Of a stretch of DNA of 64,000 bases, positions 34,587 through 42,592 are shown piece by piece. The DNA is from Caldilineaceae bacterium (GTDB taxonomy: Bacteria > Chloroflexota > Anaerolineae > Caldilineales > Caldilineaceae). Every line of letters starts with the position of its first letter. The stretch's first letter is position 1. The notes under the pieces were generated by a model. It was not told the origin of the DNA. It made no database searches and saw only the letters and a list, made by a program, of their open reading frames with translations. Position numbers and translations under genes: made by a program. The stretch covers positions 62,001 through 126,000 of the forward strand of contig JAHBVG010000001.1 of assembly GCA_019637695.1 (NCBI GenBank), read 5' to 3'.

Positions 34587-35256
34587 CGCACGGCACCCAG
34601 ACGTTGATCGTCGTTCCCTGTCCGGGCTGGCTGCTCACCCGGAACGCTCCACGCAGCAGGGCAATGCGATCCTGCATGCCGCGCAGCCCCATCCCCGCTC
34701 TTGTGCGCTCCCCGGCCTGCTCCCGATTGGGCGGCGTGAAGCCCTGCCCTTCGTCCATCACCTGCATGTGGATGCGCCCCTCCTCGGCCCAGAGCCGCAC
34801 AAAATGCACCGTCGCGCCCGAATGTCTATAGCTGTTGGCGAGCGCCTCTTGCAACACCCGGTAGAGGCCGATCTTCACGGCCAGGGGGATCGGCTCCGGC
34901 AGCGCGCCCACCGCCAGATCCACCCGATTGCCGGTCTGCTCCTCGTGCTGGATGGCGAGACCGTTGATGATGCTGCCCAGCCCGCGCTGCTCAAACTCCG
35001 GCGGTTGAATGTTACCGATGCAGGCGCGGATCTCGTACAGCGCGGATTGGATCAGGTTGCGGACGCGCGCCAATTGGGCGCGATCGCCGTCGTCTTCGCA
35101 TTCCTGCGCCAACGGTTCGAGCAGGGTGAGCGCGGTGTAAAGATACTGCACCGGTCCATCGTGGATGTCGAGGACAATGCGCCCCAACTGCTGCTCGTTC
35201 ACTTCAAGGATCGAAGGCGTCGCCGGGTTGGGATCGGTTGTGGGCTGGACGTTCAT
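34579..35256 (-). CDS. NarL-type sensor histidine kinase without input domain
   Basis: 225 residues from the ATG at 35256; an ATG at 35307 in the same frame lacks any SD and would add 17 residues. It has the HisKA_3 phosphoacceptor ([20 protein letters not shown]) and an HATPase domain ([71 protein letters not shown]). There is no membrane helix and no sensor domain, so the signal must come from a partner protein. It precedes and overlaps the response regulator. Confidence 0.9.
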   Translation of the reverse strand: MNVQPTTDPNPATPSILEVNEQQLGRIVLDIHDGPVQYLYTALTLLEPLAQECEDDGDRAQLARVRNLIQSALYEIRACIGNIQPPEFEQRGLGSIINGLAIQHEEQTGNRVDLAVGALPEPIPLAVKIGLYRVLQEALANSYRHSGATVHFVRLWAEEGRIHMQVMDEGQGFTPPNREQAGERTRAGMGLRGMQDRIALLRGAFRVSSQPGQGTTINVWVPCDG

Positions 35257-35310
35257 GCCCCTATCTTGCCGTCCCCCTGCTGTGATGGAGTTGTCAGCCA
35301 GTTCCATGAC

Positions 35311-35379
35311 GCGGCGCGCCTATCGTTGCGGCGCGCCTACCGTTGCGGCGCGCCTATCGTTGCGGCGCGCCTACCCGTT
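35311..35379. repeat. Four tandem 17-bp repeats
   Basis: Unit GCGGCGCGCCTATCGTT (variants with TACCGTT), four copies in a row. Each contains the palindrome GGCGCGCC. They lie in the divergent space between the histidine kinase and isocitrate lyase genes. Confidence 0.9.
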
Positions 35380-35456
35380 TATGTGGGATCAGCCTACCCC
35401 TCGGTGTGTGGACGGCGGCGGGGATCGGTCCTATGCTGGGGGCACGTGCCATATGG

Positions 35457-35486
35457 GTAGGGGTGGACCTCCGTTTCCACCCCTAC
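35457..35486 (+). promoter_or_regulatory. Perfect hairpin in the isocitrate lyase leader
   Basis: GTAGGGGTGGA and TCCACCCCTAC form a perfect 11-bp stem with an 8-base loop. It ends seven bases before the SD of the isocitrate lyase gene, so it would lie in the mRNA leader and could affect translation. The words resemble the core of family C. Confidence 0.45.
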
Positions 35487-35503
35487 AGCAACGAGGAGAT
35501 ATG

Positions 35504-36808
35504 ATGAAACAGAACGGCTCTCAACTGAATGGGATCTTCCACACGCAGGCGCAGAATTTGGCTGCGGGGTGGGCGCAAAATGAGCGGTGGATGGGGATTC
35601 AGCGGCGTTACTCGCCCGAAGATGTGATCGCCCTGCGTCCTTCGCTGCCCATCGAGCATTCACTGGCCCGGCATGGGGCCATCCGCCTTTGGGATCTGCT
35701 GCACACTCGACCCTACGTCAACACCTTCGGCGCCATGACCGGCGCGCAGGCGGTGCAGATGGCGAAGGCCGGGCTGGAGGCGATCTATTTGAGCGGCTGG
35801 CAGGTGGCGGGGGACGCCAATGCCGCCGCGCAGACCTACCCGGATCAAAGCCTCTACCCGGCCAACAGCGCGCCCCAACTCGTCCAAAGGATCAACAACG
35901 CCCTCATGCGCGCCGATCAGATCGAGCGATTGGATGGGCGGGACGGCAGCCACTATTATCTGCCCATTATCGCCGACGCCGAGGCCGGGTTTGGCGGCCC
36001 GCTTAACGCCTTCGAATTGATGAAGGGCATGATCGAGGCGGGCGCGGCGGGCGTCCACTTTGAGGATCAACTGGCGTCGGCCAAAAAGTGTGGACACATG
36101 GGCGGCAAGGTATTGGTCCCCACCTCGGCGTTCATCAATACGTTGCAGGCGGCCCGTCTCGCTGCGGATGTACTCGACGCGCCCACGCTGGTCATCGCCC
36201 GCACCGATTCGCTCGACGCCACGCTCCTCACCAGCGACATCGACGAACGCGATCGCCCCTATGTCACGGGCGAACGCACAGCCGAAGGCTACTATTACGT
36301 GCGCAACGGCATGGAAGTGGCGCTGGGTCGCGCCCTCAGCTATGCGCCCTACGCCGATCTGATCTGGTGCGAGACAAAGACGCCGAGCCTGAAGGAGGCG
36401 CGCGCCTTTGCCGAGGGCGTCCACCGGCACTTCCCCGGCAAGCTGCTGGCCTACAACTGCTCGCCCTCGTTCAACTGGAAGAAGAACCTATCCGACGCCG
36501 ACATTGCCCGCTTCCAACGGGAGCTGGGGGCGATGGGCTACAAATTCCAGTTCATCACCCTGGCCGGCTGGCACACGATCAATTATCAGACCTTTCACCT
36601 GGCCCGACGCTACTGCGCAGAGGGGATGCCCGCCTATGTGGAGCTACAAGAGGCCGAATTCGCCGCCGAGGCCCAGGGCTATACCGCTGCCAAACATCAG
36701 CGCGAAGTGGGCGCCGGCTACTTCGATCAGGTGCTGATGTGCGCCACCGGCGGCAGCGCGTCCACGGCCGCGCTGGTCGGCTCCACCGAGGTGGAACAGT
36801 TTCACTGA
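35504..36808 (+). CDS. aceA: Isocitrate lyase
   Basis: 434 residues from the second of two adjacent ATG codons (35501 and 35504); GAGGAG suits the second one better. Family signatures: [73 protein letters not shown] (the KKCGH active-site loop with the catalytic cysteine at about residue 195), VIARTDS, and [11 protein letters not shown]. It splits isocitrate to succinate and glyoxylate in the glyoxylate shunt. Malate synthase is not in this window. Acetate metabolism by AckA-Pta, 15 kb away, would fit physiologically. Confidence 0.97.
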   Translation: MKQNGSQLNGIFHTQAQNLAAGWAQNERWMGIQRRYSPEDVIALRPSLPIEHSLARHGAIRLWDLLHTRPYVNTFGAMTGAQAVQMAKAGLEAIYLSGWQVAGDANAAAQTYPDQSLYPANSAPQLVQRINNALMRADQIERLDGRDGSHYYLPIIADAEAGFGGPLNAFELMKGMIEAGAAGVHFEDQLASAKKCGHMGGKVLVPTSAFINTLQAARLAADVLDAPTLVIARTDSLDATLLTSDIDERDRPYVTGERTAEGYYYVRNGMEVALGRALSYAPYADLIWCETKTPSLKEARAFAEGVHRHFPGKLLAYNCSPSFNWKKNLSDADIARFQRELGAMGYKFQFITLAGWHTINYQTFHLARRYCAEGMPAYVELQEAEFAAEAQGYTAAKHQREVGAGYFDQVLMCATGGSASTAALVGSTEVEQFH

Positions 36809-36856
36809 TCGATTCCATTTGAAAGCAATATAGGATTAAGCGGGAAGAGAGTACCA

Positions 36857-36885
36857 TTGTTGACAGCCAAATGTCGTTCTACACT
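36857..36885 (+). promoter_or_regulatory. Possible sigma-70 promoter of the pilin gene
   Basis: TTGTTG, 17 bases, then TACACT. The -35 and -10 boxes each match four of six consensus bases, about 105 bases upstream of the pilin start. Weak visual call. Confidence 0.3.
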
Positions 36886-36900
36886 GAAACCATCAAGAGC

Positions 36901-36936
36901 GGCTGGTTCGCAGTGCTAAACCAAGTAAGACCAGCC
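36901..36936 (+). promoter_or_regulatory. Hairpin in the pilin leader
   Basis: GGCTGGT and ACCAGCC make a perfect 7-bp stem around a 22-base loop, 54 bases before the pilin start. It is part of an untranslated leader of about 100 bases. I see no match to a known riboswitch. Confidence 0.3.
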
Positions 36937-36989
36937 ACCTGGAGAAAGACGTTTTCGCCACTATTTCTATCAACTTTCAGGAGGTTACT

Positions 36990-37205
36990 GTGAACACGCT
37001 GGCATTGGCTTATCTCTATGTACGCAACGCTTTTTCGTCTGAAGAAGGCCAGGGCATGGCCGAGTATGGGTTGATCCTTGCGTTGGTTGCGCTTTTAGCA
37101 ATTGGAGCACTAACTGCATTAGGCGGTCAATTAGGAGACATCTTCCAAAATATTGCTGATACCGTGGGGGGTAGCGGTGCAGGTGATGGTGGTGGCGGCG
37201 GTTGA
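36990..37205 (+). CDS. flp: Flp/Fap-type type IVb pilin
   Basis: 71 residues from a GTG with AGGAGG five bases upstream. The class IVb prepilin signature is EGQGMAEYGLILALVALLAI: a short leader ending in glycine, then the hydrophobic helix with the glutamate at position 3 of the mature pilin. The C-terminus ends in a glycine-rich tail. It is the major subunit of a Tad pilus, cleaved by the peptidase encoded at 39802. Its own terminator follows, so it is probably made in greater amounts than the rest of the locus. Confidence 0.95.
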   Translation: MNTLALAYLYVRNAFSSEEGQGMAEYGLILALVALLAIGALTALGGQLGDIFQNIADTVGGSGAGDGGGGG

Positions 37206-37253
37206 GTTGTGTATGTTGGAACCCGCCACAGGCCACTTAAATTGAATAGCTTT

Positions 37254-37289
37254 CAACAAACAGAGAGCCTTGTGGCTCTCTGTTTGTTG
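37254..37289 (+). terminator. Terminator hairpin after the pilin gene
   Basis: CAACAAACAGAGAGCC and its complement form a perfect stem with a four-base loop, 48 bases past the pilin stop. It separates the pilin transcript from the tad operon. Confidence 0.7.
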
Positions 37290-37314
37290 CATTACAAAAG
37301 TTTAGCCGCCAGAA

Positions 37315-37420
37315 ATAGAACGCAGATGCCGCAGATGCACGCAGGTTTGTCGCAGATCGAAATGTTGTCAGCCTTTCCGATCTGCGTTGATCTTGAAAAT
37401 CTGCGTCATCTGCGTTCTAT
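37315..37420. repeat. Inverted repeat in the space after the pilin
   Basis: ATAGAACGCAGATG (37315-37328) and CATCTGCGTTCTAT (37407-37420) are a perfect 14-bp inverted pair; ATCTGCG words recur between them. With the terminator it fills 37206-37565, which otherwise contains no gene; the promoter of the tad operon must lie near its right end, for example TTGGCA at 37500 with CTTAAT 17 bases later. Confidence 0.6.
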
Positions 37421-37565
37421 TCTTTTCTGCAATCTCCCCATTCGCCCCCTCCTCTAATTCGTTGTCATACCCTCATACACAACAGAAGTACTATTGAGCT
37501 TGGCAACCCTGCGCGCTAAATTCTTAATAGACAATTATTGATCGATGGCGGATTGAGGTGATCTT

Positions 37566-38477
37566 GTGGCACAACGGCGCGGATGGATCTGGCTCTCGGC
37601 AGGGGTGTTGTTGGCGCTTATCGCTGGCTTGTTGACATTTCGGACGGTGAACGAAGCGACCCAGAGCGCGACGCTCTCTCGGCTCGAAGATGTGCCGACG
37701 ATTCAGGTGCTGGTGGCGGCGCAGAACATTCCCCCGCGCCGGTTGCTCGACGAATCCATGGTGAAATTGCAACAGATCCCGGCCACGCTCGTGCCCGAAG
37801 GCTATCTGCGCTCCACGGCGGAGGTACTCACCAAATTCTCCGATACACCCCTGGTTGCCGGCGAGATCCTCTTGCAGCACCGATTGCTCAGCCCCACCGA
37901 CGCCAACGCGCCGGTGATCTACCGCATCAGCCCCGATCAAGTGCTGATCGCCATCCCCGCCACGGCCATGTTAGGGCAGGTGGGGATGTTGGCCGTGGGC
38001 AACCGGCTGGATATCGCCTATACCGTCGCCATCGACTTTAACCAATCTGAAGAGGAGAAGCCCGAAGAATCGCCGGTGACCACCTTCCTCAGCCTGCAAA
38101 ATTTGGAAGTGAAAGCATTGCTGCGTCGCCAGCCTCCTACCGATGAAGGCAGCGCCATGCTGCGCCCAGACGCCATCCTGTTGGCGGTTTCGCCCCAGGA
38201 CGCGCTGGTGCTGAAACATCTCATCGACACAGGCGCGCCCATGGACTTCTTCTTGCGGGCGCCCGGCAACGAAGCGCTCTCCCCGGTTTTGCCCGTGGAT
38301 GCCCGCTATCTCATCGACCGCTTCCAGTTACAGATCCCCCCAGGCGGGGAGATCGCCGCCGGCAGTGGATCGGCGGCCAGCGCTACCCCTGGGGATGAAT
38401 TCAACTTTACGCTGAACACTGTACAACAAAACGCCGCAGACGATGAAGCCCTCGACGCGGATCAGGGTGAACAGTAG
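37566..38477 (+). CDS. cpaB: CpaB-like Flp pilus assembly protein
   Basis: 303 residues from a GTG, SD GAGGTGAT. A membrane helix (WIWLSAGVLLALIAGLLTF) anchors the protein. An SAF domain follows (IQVLVAAQNIPPRRLLDESM, then VAGEILLQHRL) and the RcpC/CpaB beta-rich domain with GQVGMLAVGNRLDIAYTVA and ILLAVSPQDALVLKHLIDTG. It is first of the tad genes here. In two-membrane bacteria CpaB works with the secretin; no secretin gene is found in this locus, as expected in a one-membrane Chloroflexota cell. Confidence 0.9.
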   Translation: MAQRRGWIWLSAGVLLALIAGLLTFRTVNEATQSATLSRLEDVPTIQVLVAAQNIPPRRLLDESMVKLQQIPATLVPEGYLRSTAEVLTKFSDTPLVAGEILLQHRLLSPTDANAPVIYRISPDQVLIAIPATAMLGQVGMLAVGNRLDIAYTVAIDFNQSEEEKPEESPVTTFLSLQNLEVKALLRRQPPTDEGSAMLRPDAILLAVSPQDALVLKHLIDTGAPMDFFLRAPGNEALSPVLPVDARYLIDRFQLQIPPGGEIAAGSGSAASATPGDEFNFTLNTVQQNAADDEALDADQGEQ

Positions 38478-38490
38478 GTCACGTTTCCCA

Positions 38491-38524
38491 AGTGACCTGT
38501 CCGGTATAGTGACTTGTCCGGTAT
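38491..38524. repeat. Two tandem 17-bp repeats before tadZ
   Basis: AGTGACCTGTCCGGTAT and AGTGACTTGTCCGGTAT lie head to tail. Together with GGTCAC upstream and ACCGGAC downstream they give two small hairpins between cpaB and tadZ. Confidence 0.75.
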
Positions 38525-38566
38525 CGAAACCGGACCTATGAGTCCAAAGTTTGCGAAGGAATGGCT

Positions 38567-39799
38567 ATGGCTACGAAACAGATGGACCTGATTTCTGTTC
38601 TAATCCTGACCGATGGCGCTGAGAACGTGAGCCGGTTGCAACACATTTTTGCCGCCGAGAAGCGGTACACGATCCGCTTTGCCAGCAACTTCCAGGATGC
38701 CCACAAAATCTTGGCCCAGGATGCGTTCAAGCTGATCATCATCGATGACCAGTTCAGGGATCTAAGCCCGCTCGACGCTATCCGCAAGTTGGCTGTCCAA
38801 TCGCCGCATCTGCCCATTGTGGCCCTGGCCGACGAAAAAGCGGTGACCTATGTGCGCGATGCCATGTTGGCCGGCGCCCGCGCCTTCACCCTCAAACCGC
38901 TCAACGAATCTGAACTCTTTTCGACGCTGAACCAACTTGTCGAAATCGAGAGCCTGCGCCAGGATAGCCTGATCAGCAAGGGATCTGCCGCAACCCCGCG
39001 CAACCAGATTATCCTGTTGCTCAGCCCCAAAGGAGGGGCAGGCTGTACCATGCTGGCTGTCAACCTGGCGCTTATGCTCCGCCAGAAGACCAACGCCAAA
39101 GTTGCCCTTGTCGATGGGCACGGTTGCCTGGGCGATTTGGAGACTGTCCTCAACCTTCAGGCGCAGTTTACGGCCAGCGACGTCCTCGCCCAGGGGATGG
39201 GGATGGACATTGATCTCATCAAAGGCATGATGACGGAACACAAGAGCGGCGTCCATGTCCTCGTCAGCAGCCGCAACGTGGAAGAAAACTATGGCGCCCG
39301 CATCGACAACTTCGAGAAGATGCTCGCCTACATTCAGGGTGAATATGAATATACCGTCGTAGACGGCGGCGCCATTAACGATGAGCAGACAAGTGTCGCC
39401 CTGAGCCTGGCCGATAAGGTTCTGCTCGTTGTCACCCCCGAAATGACAGCCTTGCAGCGGACTTCGCTCTTCTTAAAAGCGGCGGACGCCAACGACTTCC
39501 CCCGTCAGAAACTCTTTTTGATCGTCAATCGGGAGGGGGTCAAGGGCGGCATCCCCACCGAGGACATTAGCCGCCATTTGAACACCCAGGTGCTGGTCGC
39601 CATCCCCGAGGATAGCGGGCTGATCACCTATTCGCTCAACCGAGGCATTCCTTTGATGACCAGCGACCCCGGCAGCGCCGTCGCCCGCCGCATTGAAAAA
39701 CTGGCCCGGCAGCTTATCCCAGCCAAAAAGGCAGCCGCCCAACCGCAAAAAGGACTGCTCGGACGGCTGACGACCATCATTCAAGGGGGCGTCGCCTGA
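38567..39799 (+). CDS. tadZ: TadZ/CpaE-like pilus-localisation ATPase
   Basis: 410 residues from the ATG at 38567, chosen over the one at 38561 because it has better spacing to AAGGA. Residues 1-125 are an atypical receiver domain (ISVLILTDGAENVSRLQHIF, LIIIDDQFRDLSP). Then a MinD/ParA-type ATPase: LLSPKGGAGCTMLAVNLALM (deviant Walker A at about 155), VALVDGHGCLGDLETVLNL and VVDGGAINDEQTSVALSLAD. It probably marks the assembly site of the pilus machine. It is next to the prepilin peptidase gene by two bases. Confidence 0.93.
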   Translation: MATKQMDLISVLILTDGAENVSRLQHIFAAEKRYTIRFASNFQDAHKILAQDAFKLIIIDDQFRDLSPLDAIRKLAVQSPHLPIVALADEKAVTYVRDAMLAGARAFTLKPLNESELFSTLNQLVEIESLRQDSLISKGSAATPRNQIILLLSPKGGAGCTMLAVNLALMLRQKTNAKVALVDGHGCLGDLETVLNLQAQFTASDVLAQGMGMDIDLIKGMMTEHKSGVHVLVSSRNVEENYGARIDNFEKMLAYIQGEYEYTVVDGGAINDEQTSVALSLADKVLLVVTPEMTALQRTSLFLKAADANDFPRQKLFLIVNREGVKGGIPTEDISRHLNTQVLVAIPEDSGLITYSLNRGIPLMTSDPGSAVARRIEKLARQLIPAKKAAAQPQKGLLGRLTTIIQGGVA

Positions 39800-39801
39800 T
39801 C

Positions 39802-40494
39802 ATGAATATGAGCGCCCCCTTTACGCCGATTGTGGTGCAAATGGCTGCCGGTCTGCTCTGTGGCGGCCTTATCAACTGGCTGGCCGATATCTTGCCCTAT
39901 TGGCGGCAGGACAAAGTGAGGCCGCGCATGGGGAGGGTGCGCTGGTGGATGGTGATGGCGGCCTCTGTGGGGATCTTCCTTTATGTGGGCAGACAGTCGG
40001 GCCTGTTGATCGAGGAGATACGGTTTGACAGCGGCCTGCTTCTCTACGTCTATCTGCCCCTCTTCTTGTTGATCGCCACGATTGATCTCGAACATCGACG
40101 TGTCCTCAACATTGTGCTGGCGCCGACGGCGTTGGCGGCGCTGATCCTGGCCGCCTTCCAATCGCCGTTGGCGCTGGGCGGCGCAGCCCTGAGCGGATTG
40201 GGTGGGGCCATCCTCTTCTTTGCCGTCAACTTGATCCGGCGCGGCGCTATCGGCGCTGGGGATGTCAAGCTCGCCGCGGTGATCGGCATGATCGCCGGTT
40301 TCCCCCAGGTGCTTGTCGCCCTGGTGATTGGCATCATCGCCGGCGGCGTCGGCGCGTCGATCCTGATGGCGAACGGGCGAGTCAGCCGTAAGGGGATGCT
40401 GGCTTACGCGCCTTATCTCAGCCTGGGCGCAGCGGTCGCCCTTTTACATGGTTCACAGATCCTCGCCTGGTATGGTCAGCGCCTGGCCTGGTAA
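39802..40494 (+). CDS. tadV: Type IV prepilin peptidase (A24 family)
   Basis: 230 residues with about six to seven membrane helices. The two catalytic aspartates of the family are in ATIDLEHRRVLNIVLAP and GAIGAGDVKLAAVIGMIAGF (GxGD motif, about residue 150). The cysteine-rich loop of the methylase domain is missing, as in the short Tad-type peptidases. It should cleave the pilin encoded at 36990. It follows tadZ with a two-base gap, pointing to translational coupling. Confidence 0.93.
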   Translation: MNMSAPFTPIVVQMAAGLLCGGLINWLADILPYWRQDKVRPRMGRVRWWMVMAASVGIFLYVGRQSGLLIEEIRFDSGLLLYVYLPLFLLIATIDLEHRRVLNIVLAPTALAALILAAFQSPLALGGAALSGLGGAILFFAVNLIRRGAIGAGDVKLAAVIGMIAGFPQVLVALVIGIIAGGVGASILMANGRVSRKGMLAYAPYLSLGAAVALLHGSQILAWYGQRLAW

Positions 40495-40517
40495 CAGGCG
40501 ACAGGAGGAGAACAGCC

Positions 40518-41444
40518 TTGCCTCTCTTCATCGGTCTTATTGTCATAATCTCGATCCTGGCTATCTTTGCGGGGATCTACCTCACGCTTGGGCCGGATGG
40601 CCTCATGGAGGATCGGCTTGTCACCCATCACGATCCAGCGGATAAATCGTCGCGCAACGCGCTCAAGCACCGCGTCAATGCTCAGATTACCAAAGGGCGC
40701 TGGGGGGCGGGCCTCAACGTGGCGCTCTTTCAGGCGGGCGTCAAGCTCACAGCCGTGGAGTTCCTGTCGATCAACGGGGCGTTGATCACCTTTCTCTTCC
40801 TTGTGGGGTGGATGATCGGACGCAATGTCCTCAGCGGGGTAGGATTGGCGTTGATCATGGCGTTTGCCCCTTCGATCTGGCTCAAACGCAAGAAAGAGCA
40901 GCGGCTGGCAAAATTTCAAGAACAATTGCCCGATGTACTCAACCTGCTTGTGGGCAGTTTGCGCTCCGGTTATGGAATGATGCAATCGCTGCGTCTGGTT
41001 GCACAGGAGATGCCCAGCCCCAGCCGCGAGGAATACGAGCGGGTGACCCAGGAGATCGCCTTTGGCATCCCCTCGACCAAAGCCCTGGGCAATCTGGTGG
41101 AACGCATGGAAAGCAGCGATCTGGAGATGGTGGTCGCTGCCATCCAGGTGCAGAACGAAGTCGGCGGAAACCTGGGCGACATCCTCGCCCAGATTGCCGC
41201 CACCATCCGCGAGCGGATCGAGATCCAGGGGCAGATCCGCTCGATCACGGGGATGCAGCGCGGCACAGGCTATATGCTGGCGGCGATGCCCGTTATCCTG
41301 GGGGTGATCTTGATGCTGATCAACCCTACGTACATGATGCGGCTCTTTGCGTTCCCCTGGTTTTTGATCCTCGTATTTGCAGGGATCAGCATTGTCATGG
41401 GCCTGTTCATGATGAACCGCATGGTCAACAGTATTGAGGTCTGA
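40518..41444 (+). CDS. tadB: TadB-like type II secretion F-domain protein
   Basis: 308 residues from a TTG with AGGAGGAG seven bases upstream. Membrane helices at the start, middle (FLFLVGWMIGRNVLSGVGL) and end flank a cytoplasmic T2SSF domain (FQEQLPDVLNLLVGSLRSGY, VTQEIAFGIPSTKALGNLVE, VAAIQVQNEVGGNLGDILAQ, IRERIEIQGQIRSITGMQRG). This is an inner-membrane platform subunit of the Tad pilus. A second platform gene follows at once. Confidence 0.95.
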   Translation: MPLFIGLIVIISILAIFAGIYLTLGPDGLMEDRLVTHHDPADKSSRNALKHRVNAQITKGRWGAGLNVALFQAGVKLTAVEFLSINGALITFLFLVGWMIGRNVLSGVGLALIMAFAPSIWLKRKKEQRLAKFQEQLPDVLNLLVGSLRSGYGMMQSLRLVAQEMPSPSREEYERVTQEIAFGIPSTKALGNLVERMESSDLEMVVAAIQVQNEVGGNLGDILAQIAATIRERIEIQGQIRSITGMQRGTGYMLAAMPVILGVILMLINPTYMMRLFAFPWFLILVFAGISIVMGLFMMNRMVNSIEV

Positions 41445-41457
41445 TAGGGAAAGTGCA

Positions 41458-42447
41458 ATGGAGATGATCCTGGAGCAACTGATGGCTATTTTGCAGATGG
41501 GGATAGCCACGCTGCAACGCAACGAAACCCGCATGGTGCTTGTCGCCGTCTTGATCGGCCTTGCCTGCTTCCTGGTGGGGTTTGGTTTGTTCCGCGAGTA
41601 TCAGCACCAGGAATTGCAGAGACGGTTGCGCAAACTGGCCGAAAGCACCCACCAGGGCGAGTTGGAAACCGAATCAGAGAGCTTCAACCAGCGTATCCTC
41701 AAGCCCATGGGCCATTCCTTGCTGGCGGTGCTGGGGCGGTTGACGCCCGGCAGTAATCTGGAACTTCTCCGCCGTCAGTTGTTATTGGCCGGGAATCCGC
41801 ACAATCTCGCCGTCATCGATCTGTTGGGGATGAAGATGCTGGCCGGCATCGTCCTGGGGTTATTGACTGGTTTCTACCTCTTCAATGTCACCCAGTTGCC
41901 GAGCTTTTCGGCGATCATGTTTAGCATTGTCGGCGGCGGGGTGGGTCTCTATATCCCGAATTACTGGCTCAAAAATCAGATCTCCAAACGGCAGGAAGAG
42001 ATCATGAAGGCGCTGCCAAATGCGTTGGATATGCTGACGACAATGGTGGATGCGGGGCTGGGTTTCGACATGGCTATGTTGCGCCTCTCGGATCGCTGGC
42101 ACAATGCGCTGACCCAGGAATTTGAGCGGACGGTCAACGAAATGAACATGGGCGTGCGGCGCAGCGACGCCCTGCGCAACATGGCCGAGCGCAACGATGT
42201 CGCCGAGTTGCGCTCGTTTGTCGCCGTCCTCGTGCAGGCCGACAGCCTGGGGATCTCGATTGCCGACATTCTGCACACCCAGAGCGCGCAGATGCGCATG
42301 CGGCGGCGACAGCGAGCCGAGGAGAAAGCCAATAAGATGCCGCTGAAGATGTTGCCCATTATCACCATCTTCATCTTTCCAGCGCTCTTCGCCATCATCT
42401 TAGGGCCGGCTATCCCCTTGATCATGGAATCGATGGCGAACTTCTAA
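41458..42447 (+). CDS. tadC: TadC-like type II secretion F-domain protein
   Basis: 329 residues from the ATG at 41458; the open frame starts within tadB, but AGGGAAAG precedes this ATG. The platform domain shows KALPNALDMLTTMVDAGLGF, GVRRSDALRNMAERNDVAEL, FVAVLVQADSLGISIADILH and RRRQRAEEKANKMPLKMLPI, typical for TadC, with C-terminal helices. It pairs with TadB to form the assembly platform. Confidence 0.95.
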   Translation: MEMILEQLMAILQMGIATLQRNETRMVLVAVLIGLACFLVGFGLFREYQHQELQRRLRKLAESTHQGELETESESFNQRILKPMGHSLLAVLGRLTPGSNLELLRRQLLLAGNPHNLAVIDLLGMKMLAGIVLGLLTGFYLFNVTQLPSFSAIMFSIVGGGVGLYIPNYWLKNQISKRQEEIMKALPNALDMLTTMVDAGLGFDMAMLRLSDRWHNALTQEFERTVNEMNMGVRRSDALRNMAERNDVAELRSFVAVLVQADSLGISIADILHTQSAQMRMRRRQRAEEKANKMPLKMLPIITIFIFPALFAIILGPAIPLIMESMANF

Positions 42448-42592
42448 ACGGATGCCATCTGCAAACCTGCCGTCAAAGCGTAGTGCGTAGTCCGTTACTA
42501 TTCACGCACTACGCGCTATCTCAGCCCTATAAGTTTCAAGTTGAGAATTGTGTTTCTCTGCAACCTGCAAACCTGCAACCTGAGGATGACCT
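42448..42592. repeat. Family F repeat between tadC and the TPR gene
   Basis: AGCGTAGTGCGTAGTCCG near 42478 and CACGCACTACGCGCTA near 42504 are imperfectly inverted. GCAACCTGCAAACCTGCAAC precedes the next gene. The repeat splits the tad operon in two. Confidence 0.6.

Noticed and set aside
35311-35379. Short regular repeats that might be a CRISPR array
   Set aside because: Units are 17 bp and directly adjacent with no spacers, so this is a simple tandem repeat.
36810-36989. Possible cyclic-di-GMP riboswitch in the pilin leader
   Set aside because: Only one simple hairpin is visible; the conserved GEMM tetraloop, receptor and core bases are not found.
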